64,000 bases of DNA from Oerskovia merdavium (GTDB lineage Bacteria; Actinomycetota; Actinomycetes; Actinomycetales; Cellulomonadaceae). Below are positions 30,060 to 39,115 of the stretch, in pieces; position 1 is the first letter of the stretch, and each line of letters begins with the position of its first letter. The position numbers and the translations under genes were made by a program. The notes under the pieces are model-generated. The model had not been told where the DNA came from and made no database searches. It saw only the letters and a program-made list of their open reading frames with translations. The stretch spans positions 109,106 through 173,105 of the forward strand of contig NZ_JACSQF010000003.1 of the NCBI RefSeq assembly GCF_014836755.1. Reading direction: 5' to 3'.

Positions 30060-31183
30060 CAGCGCGGCTGGTACGGCGAGACGACGACCTCGACGCGCTG
30101 GAACTCCTTGAGGTCGGAGTAGCCCGTCGTGGCCATGGCGCGCTTGAGCGCGCCCACGAGGTTGAGCGTGCCGTCGGCCTGGCGGCCCGGGCCGAACAGG
30201 ATCTCGTCGAGCGTGCCGGCCGTGCCGACGCTCACGCGCTCGCCGCGGGGCAGCTGCGGGTGGTGCGCCTCGGAGCCCCAGTGCCAGCCACGCCCGGGAG
30301 CCTCGGAGGCGCGCGCCAGAGCGGCACCCAGCATCACGGCGTCAGCGCCGCACGCGACCGCCTTGACCAGGTCGCCCGAGCGGCCCACTCCGCCGTCGGC
30401 GATGACGTGCACGTACCGGCCGCCCGACTCGTCGAGGTAGTCACGGCGCGCGGCCGCGACGTCTGCGACGGCCGTCGCCATGGGGGCGTGGATGCCGAGG
30501 CTCACGCGCGTCGTGTGCGCCGCACCGCCGCCGAACCCGACCAGGACGCCCGCGGCACCCGTCCGCATGAGGTGCAGGGCCGCGGTGTACGTCGAGGCGC
30601 CGCCGACGACCACGGGGACGTCCAGCTCGTAGATGAAACGCTTGAGGTTGAGCGGCTCGGCGTTGCCCGAGACGTGCTCGGCCGAGACCGTGGTGCCACG
30701 GATGACGAACAGGTCCACCCCCGCGTCCACGACCGTCTTGTAGAACTCCTGGGTCCGCTGCGGGGACAGCGCGCCCGCGACCGTGACGCCCGTCGCGCGG
30801 ATCTCCTTCAGGCGCTGGGTGATGAGCTCGGCCTTGATGGGCTCGGCGTACACCTCCTGCATGCGGCGCGTCGCGCTCGCGGCGTCGAGCGTCGCGATCT
30901 CCGCGAGGATCGGCTCCGGGTTCTCGTAGCGCGTCCACAGGCCCTCGAGGTCCAGCACGCCCAGGCCGCCCGCGTTGCCCAGGGCGACCGCGGTCGACGG
31001 GCTCATGACGGAGTCCATGGGTGCCGCCAGGATCGGCAGGTCGAAGTGGTAGGCGTCGATCTGCCACCCCACCGACACGTCCTCCGGGTCACGAGTACGC
31101 CGGGAGGGGACCACGGCGATGTCGTCGAAGGAGAAGGCGCGCCGTCCGCGCTTGCCACGACCGATCTCGATCTCGTTGCTCAC
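30059..31183 (-). CDS. guaB3: GuaB3-family IMP dehydrogenase-related protein
   Basis: A 374-residue TIM-barrel protein of the GuaB3 type, an actinobacterial paralogue of IMP dehydrogenase that lacks CBS domains. It shows PILAAPMDSVMSPSTAVALGNAGGLGVLD, VVGGASTYTAALHLMRTGAAGVLVGFGG, and ADGGVGRSGDLVKAVACGADAVMLG. The canonical SxCTT catalytic loop of GuaB is replaced by GGAAHTTRVS, without the Cys, so classical IMPDH chemistry is doubtful. GTG 31183 lies 6 nt after TATCCT (plus-strand 31190-31195); the mRNA is probably leaderless. The true GuaB is encoded at 33906-35429. GuaB3 is reported to reduce GMP or bind nucleotides in some species; its role here is open. Confidence 0.9.
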   Translation of the reverse strand: MSNEIEIGRGKRGRRAFSFDDIAVVPSRRTRDPEDVSVGWQIDAYHFDLPILAAPMDSVMSPSTAVALGNAGGLGVLDLEGLWTRYENPEPILAEIATLDAASATRRMQEVYAEPIKAELITQRLKEIRATGVTVAGALSPQRTQEFYKTVVDAGVDLFVIRGTTVSAEHVSGNAEPLNLKRFIYELDVPVVVGGASTYTAALHLMRTGAAGVLVGFGGGAAHTTRVSLGIHAPMATAVADVAAARRDYLDESGGRYVHVIADGGVGRSGDLVKAVACGADAVMLGAALARASEAPGRGWHWGSEAHHPQLPRGERVSVGTAGTLDEILFGPGRQADGTLNLVGALKRAMATTGYSDLKEFQRVEVVVSPYQPR

Positions 31184-31466
31184 CCGATGAGGATACCGGC
31201 CCGCACCGCTCCCCCGCCCGCCCGTGCCGCCGGGTGGACTCCGCACGTCCAGCCCCGGGCGACCGGGAGCCCGGCGGACCGTCGGGGACGGCGGGCCCGT
31301 CCCGCGGCGCACGGGCGAGCCTGCGGCGACCTGACACCCCTGCGAACGTGCCGCGCCCGCGCGTGTCAGTGGCCGCTGGCATGCTCACGACCAGAGACCA
31401 GGACAGGTCGGGCACGGCGCAGTCGGCGGGCCGGCCGTCCACAGGACCACTGCAAGGAGCACGACG

Positions 31467-32165
31467 ATGAGCTGGACCACCAGGCCCCTGCTGGGCTTCG
31501 ACACGGAGACCACCGGCGTGGACGTCCACAACGACCGCATCGTCACGGCAGCCCTCGTCCGGCGCGTGCCGGGCGAGAGCACCGAGGTGCGGACGTGGCT
31601 GATCGACCCGGGCGTCCCCATCCCCGCGGAGGCCGCCGCGATCCACGGGATCTCGACCGAGCACGCGGTCGAGCACGGGGAGGCCCCGGGCCCCGCGCTC
31701 GAGGAGATCGCGTCGCTCATCGCCGCGGACCTCGCGCTGGGGGTCCCGGTCGTCGCGTTCAACGCCGCGTTCGACCTCTCGCTGCTCGACGCCGAGCTCA
31801 CGCGGCACGGCCTGCCGACCCTGGGCGAGCGCCTGGGGCGCGAGGTCACCCCGGTGATCGACCCGCTCGTGCTGGACCGTTCGCTCGACCGCTACCGCAA
31901 GGGCAAGCGCAAGCTCGGTGACCTGTGCGCGCACTACGGCGTGTTCGACGGCGGCAACCTGCACACCGCGGACGTCGACGTCCTGGCGACCCTCGACGTG
32001 CTCGAGGCCATGACCCGCGCGTTCCCGGAGATCGTCGACCAGGACCTCGACGCGCTCCACCGCCACCAGATCACGGCCCACCGCGCCTGGGCGGAGAACT
32101 TCAACTCCTGGCGCCAGCAGCAGGGGTACGTCGGGGCCGGCGCCAGCACCGCCTGGCCGTCCTGA
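31467..32165 (+). CDS. DEDDh 3'-5' exonuclease (DNA pol III epsilon-like)
   Basis: A 232-residue nuclease of the RNase T/DnaQ superfamily. Acidic metal ligands are visible: FDTETTG at 11-17 (Exo I), VVAFNAAFDLSLLD (Exo II), and HTADVD (Exo III, with the His of the DEDDh subtype). It is a stand-alone proofreading or repair-type exonuclease. The ATG has a good ribosome site (AAGGAGCAC). A 283-nt upstream region separates it from the divergent guaB3; I saw no further gene there. Confidence 0.92.
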   Translation: MSWTTRPLLGFDTETTGVDVHNDRIVTAALVRRVPGESTEVRTWLIDPGVPIPAEAAAIHGISTEHAVEHGEAPGPALEEIASLIAADLALGVPVVAFNAAFDLSLLDAELTRHGLPTLGERLGREVTPVIDPLVLDRSLDRYRKGKRKLGDLCAHYGVFDGGNLHTADVDVLATLDVLEAMTRAFPEIVDQDLDALHRHQITAHRAWAENFNSWRQQQGYVGAGASTAWPS

Positions 32166-32189
32166 CCACCCGCAGCGCACCGCTCTGAA

Positions 32190-32206
32190 CTCATGGAACA
32201 GATGAG
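32190..32206. promoter_or_regulatory. Distal CTCAT/ATGAG half-site pair
   Basis: CTCAT-GGAACAG-ATGAG repeats the arms of the perfect palindrome at 32264-32275 with a wider 7-nt spacer, 25 nt after the exonuclease stop. It could be a second binding site for the downstream XRE-type protein. Confidence 0.4.
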
Positions 32207-32263
32207 GCAGGCGTGATGATCTCGTGAAACTGCCGCCACACCCCAAGATCGACGCGCCAATAT

Positions 32264-32275
32264 CTCATGCATGAG
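32264..32275. promoter_or_regulatory. Perfect 12-bp palindrome beside the XRE-MurA -10 box
   Basis: CTCATGCATGAG is self-complementary and directly abuts the proposed -10 box TACGGT (32277-32282) of the leaderless XRE-MurA gene. An XRE dimer bound here would block RNA polymerase, so autoregulation is the simplest reading. Confidence 0.55.
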
Positions 32276-32288
32276 TTACGGTCGGTCC

Positions 32289-33830
32289 ATGACCATGGTC
32301 GACGAAGCACCCCAGCACCTCGCGCAGGTCGCCGCGCTCATCCGCGGCGCCCGCCAGAACAAGGGCCTGACCCAGGCCCAGCTCGCCGAGAGGCTCGGCA
32401 CCAGCCAGAGCGCGATCCACCGGATCGAGCAGGGCTCGCAGAATGTGAGCCTCGACATGCTCGCGCGGATCAGCGCAGCCCTCGACTCCGAGATCATCAC
32501 GTTCGGGGCCCCCAAGCACTCGCACCTGCGGGTCAGCGGAGGTCACGAGCTCTCCGGACGCATCGAGGTCAACTCCTCGAAGAACGGGGCCGTCGCGCTG
32601 CTCTGCGCGTCGCTGCTCAACCGGGGCCGGACCACGCTGCGGCGCGTCGCGCGCATCGTCGAGGTCGACCGCATCGTCGACGTCCTGCGCAGCATCGGCG
32701 TCCAGGCGACGTGGTCGACCGACGGCCGCGACCTCGAGATCGTCGTGCCCGAGCACCTCGACCTGGCCTCGATCGACGTCGACGCGGCACGCCGCACACG
32801 GTCGATCATCATGTTCCTCGGCCCGCTCCTGGGCCTCGAGCGCGAGTTCGCGCTCCCCTACGCGGGCGGGTGCGACCTCGGCACCCGGACCGTCGAGCCG
32901 CACATGATCGCGCTGCGCCCGTTCGGGCTGTCGGTCACGGCGGCATCGGGCAACTACGAGGCCCTCGTGACCCCGGGTGGCACGGAGGACCTGAGCGTCG
33001 TCCTGACCGAGCGCGGCGACACCGTCACGGAGAACGCGATCATGGCGGCCGCATCGCGCGACGGCGTGACCACGATCCGCAACGCCAGCCCCAACTACAT
33101 GGTCCAGGACCTGTGCTTCTACCTCGAGCTCGTCGGGGTGCGCATCGAGGGCATCGGCACCACGACCCTGCGCATCCACGGCCGCACCGACATCGACGCG
33201 GACGTCGAGTACGCGGTCTCCGAGGACCCGGTCGAGGCCATGAGCCTGCTGACCGCGGGGATCGTGACGGGCTCAGAGATCACGGTCGCGCGCGTGCCCA
33301 TCGAGTTCATGGAGATCGAGCTCGCGACGCTCTCCGAGATGGGGCTGCGTTACTCCCTCACGCCGGAGTACCTGGCGCTCAACGGTCGCACGCGTCTGGT
33401 CGACGTGACGGTGCACCCGAGCGAGCTGCACGCCCCGATCGACAAGATCCACCCCATGCCGTTTCCGGGGCTCAACATCGACAACCTGCCGTTCTTCGCG
33501 GTCATCGCCGCGTGCGCGAGCGGTCACACGCTCATCCACGACTGGGTCTACGAGGGCCGGGCCATCCACCTGACGGACCTGACCCGGCTCGGGGCGGACG
33601 TCCGGCTGCTCGACTCGCACCGCCTCGACATCACGGGCCCCACCCACTGGTCGGGCGCCGAGGTCAGCTGCCCGCCCGCGCTGCGCCCCGCCGTCGTGAT
33701 CCTGCTCGGGATGCTCGCCGCGAAGGGCACCTCGGTGCTGCGCAACGTCGACATCATCTCGCGCGGCTACGAGCAGCTCCAGGAGCGGCTCATCGAGCTG
33801 GGGGCGCGGATCGAGACGTTCCGCGACTGA
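32289..33830 (+). CDS. XRE helix-turn-helix fused to a MurA-like enolpyruvyl transferase domain
   Basis: A 513-residue fusion. Residues ~12-70 are a Cro/CI-type DNA-binding domain (QNKGLTQAQLAERLGTSQSAIHRIEQG). Residues ~80-510 are a UDP-GlcNAc enolpyruvyltransferase fold: KNG at 98-100 (MurA Lys22/Asn23 equivalent), and GGCDLGTR with Cys195 and Arg200 (MurA Cys115/Arg120 equivalents). The MurA FPTD motif with catalytic Asp305 reads FPGLNIDN here, so activity or substrate may differ. ATG 32289 is chosen because TACGGT lies 6 nt before it; an ATG at 32271 sits within the operator palindrome. It may be a cell-wall-precursor-sensing regulator or a moonlighting enzyme (inference). Confidence 0.88.
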   Translation: MTMVDEAPQHLAQVAALIRGARQNKGLTQAQLAERLGTSQSAIHRIEQGSQNVSLDMLARISAALDSEIITFGAPKHSHLRVSGGHELSGRIEVNSSKNGAVALLCASLLNRGRTTLRRVARIVEVDRIVDVLRSIGVQATWSTDGRDLEIVVPEHLDLASIDVDAARRTRSIIMFLGPLLGLEREFALPYAGGCDLGTRTVEPHMIALRPFGLSVTAASGNYEALVTPGGTEDLSVVLTERGDTVTENAIMAAASRDGVTTIRNASPNYMVQDLCFYLELVGVRIEGIGTTTLRIHGRTDIDADVEYAVSEDPVEAMSLLTAGIVTGSEITVARVPIEFMEIELATLSEMGLRYSLTPEYLALNGRTRLVDVTVHPSELHAPIDKIHPMPFPGLNIDNLPFFAVIAACASGHTLIHDWVYEGRAIHLTDLTRLGADVRLLDSHRLDITGPTHWSGAEVSCPPALRPAVVILLGMLAAKGTSVLRNVDIISRGYEQLQERLIELGARIETFRD

Positions 33831-33905
33831 CCCCCCCCAACACCGCACCGGGCGGCCCCCCCACCAAGGGGGTCACGCCCGTTCCGGCGTTCGGGAGGAG
33901 GCGGG

Positions 33906-35438
<1,533 letters not shown>

Positions 35439-35523
35439 CTACGCCGAGGGCCTCTGACATATTCCCGGCCGTCCCGCCACCGGACGGCCGGGAGGGCGGC
35501 TCCCGCCGTGCACGTGGCGCGCG

Positions 35524-36627
35524 TCACCGGACGACGGCGAGCGCCTCGTGGAGGAGCCCCGTAAAGCTGCGCACCCGCTGCACGGTCGCGGCGAGGGGCA
35601 GTCCCGTCGCCGCCGCGTCGTTCTGGAGCCCGACGAAGATGGGCAGGTCCGGGTTCGCCTCGTGCACCGTCCGGACGACGTCGAGGTCCGGCCGGGGCTG
35701 CGTCGTCACGACCGCGACCGCTGCAGGGCGCACCATGGCGACGAGCTCGAGCGAACGGTGCATCGTGGCCGACCCGGTCACGATGCGGGCCATGGCTCCC
35801 TGCGCGCCCAGGGCGGCGGCGAGCGCGTGGGCCGCGAGCGGCACCTGCTCTCCCGGCGCCGCGAAGATCAGCACGATCCGCCGCATCCTGCTCGGATGGT
35901 TGGGGGGCGGACCGCCTCCCGCGACGAGCGCGGCCTCGGACTGCTGGGTGTACTCGCGCAGCGCGGCCAGGGTCGCGTTGCTGAAGACCACCTCCGGCAT
36001 CTCTCCCGGGGAGGCGAGGAACGTGCGCTCGGCGATGCGGTGGAGGGCCGGTTCCACGAGCGTCGACCACCACTGACCGGGGTCGGTGCCGGGCGCGATG
36101 CGCAGGAGCTTGTCGCACCGCTTCTGGTCGAACGAGATCGCGGCGTCGACCACGTCGGACACGCCCGTGGCGCGCGTCGCGCCGATGCGGACCGGCTCGT
36201 CGTCCGCGCCGCGCGGGACCGCGCGCAGGAGGCGCAGCCCCCCGCCGGGCGTCTCGCCCGACGGCTCGCCCTCGTCCCCGTCCTCGGCGGGGCCGTCGGA
36301 GCCGGCGGCCTGCTCGATCTGGCCGCTCTCGAGCGCGAGCTCCGCCTGGTCGGCATCCAGGGCCGCGCGCGCGGCGTCGACCGGTGCGACGCCCTCGAGC
36401 GTGAGGCGACGCATGATGACGAGGCGCGCGACGTCGTCGGCCGTGTATCTCCGGTGCGAACCGGCAGTGTGCTCGGAGGGACCCAGACCGTAGCGACGGT
36501 CCCAGGTGCGGAGGGTGGCCGGGGCGACGCCCAACCTCTTGGCGACGGCTGCGACAGCGAGTGCAGGAACCTCGGTCACCTTCCGTCGGGGCCCGCCGGG
36601 GGTCGGGGCGGACCGGAGTGAAGTCAT
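35524..36627 (-). CDS. MerR-family regulator with B12-domain-like C-terminus lacking the ligand His
   Basis: A 367-residue regulator. Residues ~20-75 form a MerR winged helix (VAKRLGVAPATLRTWDRRYG, GSHRRYTADDVARL). An acidic Gly-rich linker (about 100-130) follows, then a helical bundle and a Rossmann-like C-terminal domain arranged as in CarH/LitR photoreceptors. Where those have a GExH cobalamin-ligand motif this protein reads PGEQVPLAAHAL, so the usual His is missing and cobalamin binding is doubtful. ATG 36627 follows CAGAAT by 6 nt (plus-strand 36634-36639). Its targets are unknown; it diverges from whiB. Confidence 0.8.
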   Translation of the reverse strand: MTSLRSAPTPGGPRRKVTEVPALAVAAVAKRLGVAPATLRTWDRRYGLGPSEHTAGSHRRYTADDVARLVIMRRLTLEGVAPVDAARAALDADQAELALESGQIEQAAGSDGPAEDGDEGEPSGETPGGGLRLLRAVPRGADDEPVRIGATRATGVSDVVDAAISFDQKRCDKLLRIAPGTDPGQWWSTLVEPALHRIAERTFLASPGEMPEVVFSNATLAALREYTQQSEAALVAGGGPPPNHPSRMRRIVLIFAAPGEQVPLAAHALAAALGAQGAMARIVTGSATMHRSLELVAMVRPAAVAVVTTQPRPDLDVVRTVHEANPDLPIFVGLQNDAAATGLPLAATVQRVRSFTGLLHEALAVVR

Positions 36628-36801
36628 GCACCGATTCTGCCGACCGGCTCACCCCCTCGCCACTTCGGGCGCGGCGTGTCTCGGTCGGCTGTCCCGGTGT
36701 GTCCTGTCACACAGTGGACAACGCCGCAGTTCGCGCCATGTTCGCCATGAAACGGTGCACAGAGAGGCAAAGCCGGTCAGAAACTCATCCACCCCCGCCC
36801 C

Positions 36802-36830
36802 TTGAACAACTTCTGCAACGCTTGTAGGTT
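36802..36830 (+). promoter_or_regulatory. Sigma70-type promoter of the whiB gene
   Basis: TTGAAC (36802-36807), a 17-nt spacer, and TAGGTT (36825-36830). The -10 box ends 7 nt before the ATG at 36838, so transcription probably starts at or next to the start codon. Confidence 0.75.
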
Positions 36831-36837
36831 GTTCGAC

Positions 36838-37125
36838 ATGACAGAGATCTCGAGGCTCCCCGGACCGGTGATGGAACTGTGGGAATGGCAGTACCAGGGC
36901 TCGTGCCGCGACGCGGACGACACCCTCTTCTTCCACCCGGAGGGCGAGCGAGGCTCCACCCGCCGCCGCCGCGCGGAAGCGGCCAAGGCCATCTGCGCCT
37001 CGTGCCCCGTGCTGATGCAGTGCCGCGAGCAGTCGCTCAAGGTTCGCGAGCCGTACGGCGTGTGGGGCGGCCTGAGCGAGGACGAGCGCTCTGCGATCCT
37101 GGCCGGGGTCTCGAAGACCGCCTGA
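36838..37125 (+). CDS. WhiB3/WhiD-family iron-sulfur regulator
   Basis: A 95-residue Wbl protein binding a [4Fe-4S] cluster through Cys23, Cys53, Cys56 and Cys62 (the C-x2-C-x5-C triplet plus one upstream). It has the family WGG turn (GVWGGLSEDER). The WEWQYQG lead and FFHPEGERG point to the WhiB3/WhiD branch, which senses redox state or NO and works with the principal sigma factor. The first ATG of the longer frame (36802) is excluded because it overlaps the -35 element. A perfect hairpin follows the gene. Confidence 0.93.
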   Translation: MTEISRLPGPVMELWEWQYQGSCRDADDTLFFHPEGERGSTRRRRAEAAKAICASCPVLMQCREQSLKVREPYGVWGGLSEDERSAILAGVSKTA

Positions 37126-37242
37126 CCTCCACCTGGCCTCACGCTCGTCGCGGCGCCGCGCTCGACGAAGCGCCGCGGCCGGCACCACGACCGGCCTCGT
37201 CACGACCTGCACCACTCGAGAGCTCAGCAGACCCCTGACATG

Positions 37243-37280
37243 ACGAAGGGCCCCGCAACCGAGGTTGCGGGGCCCTTCGT
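37243..37280. terminator. Bidirectional terminator between whiB and groES
   Basis: Perfect 18-bp inverted repeat (37243-37260/37263-37280) with a 2-nt centre, lying between convergent genes that end at 37125 and 37310. It stops groES transcription before any groEL could follow. Confidence 0.88.
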
Positions 37281-37309
37281 GCTGGCAGCTGCCAGCCGTC
37301 AGCCGATGA

Positions 37310-37606
37310 TCAGGCGACGACCACGGCGAGGATGTCGCGTGCGGAGAGCACCAGGTACTCCTGGCCCCCGTACTTGACCTCGGTGCCGCCGTACTTGCTG
37401 TAGATGACCTTGTCGCCGACGACGACGTCCAGGGGGACGCGGTTGCCGTTGTCGTCGATACGACCCGGACCAACGGCCAGGACCTCGCCCTCCTGGGGCT
37501 TCTCCTTGGCGGTGTCCGGAATGACCAGGCCGGATGCGGTCGTGGTCTCGGCCTCGAGGGCCTTCACGACGATCCGGTCCTCGAGCGGCTTGATGGGGAC
37601 CGACAC
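37310..37606 (-). CDS. groES: Co-chaperonin GroES
   Basis: A 98-residue 10-kDa chaperonin that caps GroEL during protein folding. Features are [16 protein letters not shown], the mobile loop [21 protein letters not shown] and the roof-region [21 protein letters not shown], then [15 protein letters not shown]. Length and sequence are standard. It has its own CIRCE-containing promoter at 37745-37785 and a terminator after it, so it is a single-gene unit: groEL is not linked here, unlike the groES-groEL1 arrangement in many actinobacteria. Confidence 0.97.
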   Translation of the reverse strand: MSVPIKPLEDRIVVKALEAETTTASGLVIPDTAKEKPQEGEVLAVGPGRIDDNGNRVPLDVVVGDKVIYSKYGGTEVKYGGQEYLVLSARDILAVVVA

Positions 37607-37744
37607 GTCGGACCTCCCCTTTCGCTATGAGAACTGCAACGGATGAGTGTCGAGCGCTGCCTGCCGTCCGTCGTCGCGGGTGCCGGACCGGCTGGTGTCG
37701 CTCTGGTGTTCGCCCGCCCCCGAGGGGGCGAACGTCCTACGCAC

Positions 37745-37773
37745 AATCTAGGTCCGCATTAGCACTCGGTCAA
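37745..37773 (-). promoter_or_regulatory. groES promoter
   Basis: On the minus strand, TTGACC (plus 37768-37773), a 17-nt spacer and TAGATT (plus 37745-37750). The -35 hexamer sits in the 9-nt spacer of the CIRCE operator, so HrcA and RNA polymerase would compete. The 5' leader is about 130 nt. Confidence 0.75.
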
Positions 37774-37785
37774 GGCGAGTGCCAA
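37759..37785. promoter_or_regulatory. CIRCE element (HrcA operator)
   Basis: TTAGCACTC-N9-GAGTGCCAA, one mismatch from the consensus TTAGCACTC-N9-GAGTGCTAA. It indicates heat-shock control of groES by HrcA. The downstream plus-strand gene starts 28 nt away and could be affected too. Confidence 0.93.
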
Positions 37786-37813
37786 CGCGCGCCGGGCGTG
37801 GAAAGATCGACGC

Positions 37814-39112
37814 ATGGACGCGTCGGCACTGACCAAGCTGCTCAGCCCGACGGGGTGGGCGCTCCTCAACGCGCTCCCCCCGTACGACGAGCGGCAGGCC
37901 ATGGTGCTCGCGACGGGACTGCGGGCCCAGGGGGTGGACCCTGAGCTCGCCGCGGCCGCGCTCACCCAGTCGCGCCTGCGCGCCAAGGCGCACCTGAAGT
38001 TCGACACGTTCGCGGACGGCATGCTCTTCACCCAGGACGGCCTCGAGCAGGCCACGCGGCTCGTGGTGGCCGCACGCCACGCGCAGCGCTATCACGCGGC
38101 CGGCGTGACCAAGGTCGCCGACCTGACGTGCGGGATCGGTGCCGACTCCATGACGTTCGCCGGGACGGGCCTGCAGGTCCTCGCGACGGACATCGACGAG
38201 GTCACGGCGTCGATCGCGACCGTCAACCTCCGTCACTTCCCCGAGGCCGAGGTCCGCCACGCGGACGGGCTGAGCATCGACCTGGCGGCAGAGGGCGTCG
38301 ACGGCGTGTTCGCCGACCCTGCGCGCCGCACGCGCTCGGGCACGCGCATCTTCGACCCTCGCTCGTACGCTCCCCCGCTCGACGACGTGTGGGCCCTGCG
38401 CTCGGTCGTTCCCGCGGTCAGTATCAAGGTCGGCCCCGGCATCCCGCACGCGGGACTGCCGACCGACGCCGAGACGCAGTGGGTCTCGGTCGACGGCGAC
38501 GTGGTCGAGGCCGCGCTGTGGTTCGGCCCGCTCGCCCCCGAGGGCCCCGGGCGCACCGCGCTGGTCCTGCGGACCGTGACGGACGACGACGGCACGCGCC
38601 GCACCACGTCGCGCACCCTTCGCCATGCCCAGGGGGACGACGAGCTCGTCCCGGACGTGGGCGTCGTCGGGCGCTATCTCTACGAGCCCGACGGCGCGAT
38701 CATCCGCGCCGGGCTCGTCGCCCAGGCCGCAGCGGAGCTCGGCGGACGCCTGCTCGACCGGACCATCGCCTACGTGACCACGGACTCCCCCGCTCCCCGC
38801 TCCGCCGTGGGCAGCGACGGGTCGGCAGACGTCGCGACCGGGTACCGCGTCCTGGACGTCATGCCCTTCAGCCTCAAGAAGCTCAAGGCCTACCTGCGCG
38901 AGCGTGGCGTGGGACGGCTGACCATCAAGAAGCGGGGCACGGCCGTCGTGCCCGAACAGCTCCGCAAGCAGCTCGACCTCCGCGGCACCGCGGAGGCGAC
39001 CGTCGTCCTCACCCGGATCGCCGGCTCGCAGCAGGTCCTGGTCGTCGAACCGCTGATCCGGCCCGACGGCACGAACATCCTCGACTCCCCCACGCCTCCT
39101 GAAAGGGGCTGA
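37814..39112 (+). CDS. Class I SAM methyltransferase with THUMP-like C-terminal domain
   Basis: A 432-residue predicted RNA- or nucleotide-directed methyltransferase. After an N-terminal helical region, the SAM-binding motif VADLTCGIGADSMTFA appears at about 102-117, with the acidic ribose ligand in ATDID and a motif IV-like FADPARR. The C-terminal ~90 residues (FSLKKLKAYLRERGVGRLTIKKRGTAV-type region) resemble the THUMP-like domain found on such proteins. Substrate not known. The glutamate-cysteine-ligase-like gene begins 3 nt after its stop. Confidence 0.85.
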   Translation: MDASALTKLLSPTGWALLNALPPYDERQAMVLATGLRAQGVDPELAAAALTQSRLRAKAHLKFDTFADGMLFTQDGLEQATRLVVAARHAQRYHAAGVTKVADLTCGIGADSMTFAGTGLQVLATDIDEVTASIATVNLRHFPEAEVRHADGLSIDLAAEGVDGVFADPARRTRSGTRIFDPRSYAPPLDDVWALRSVVPAVSIKVGPGIPHAGLPTDAETQWVSVDGDVVEAALWFGPLAPEGPGRTALVLRTVTDDDGTRRTTSRTLRHAQGDDELVPDVGVVGRYLYEPDGAIIRAGLVAQAAAELGGRLLDRTIAYVTTDSPAPRSAVGSDGSADVATGYRVLDVMPFSLKKLKAYLRERGVGRLTIKKRGTAVVPEQLRKQLDLRGTAEATVVLTRIAGSQQVLVVEPLIRPDGTNILDSPTPPERG

Positions 39113-39115
39113 TCG

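Noticed and set aside
37126-37309. A groEL gene expected after groES
   Set aside because: Only a terminator hairpin lies between groES and the convergent whiB gene.
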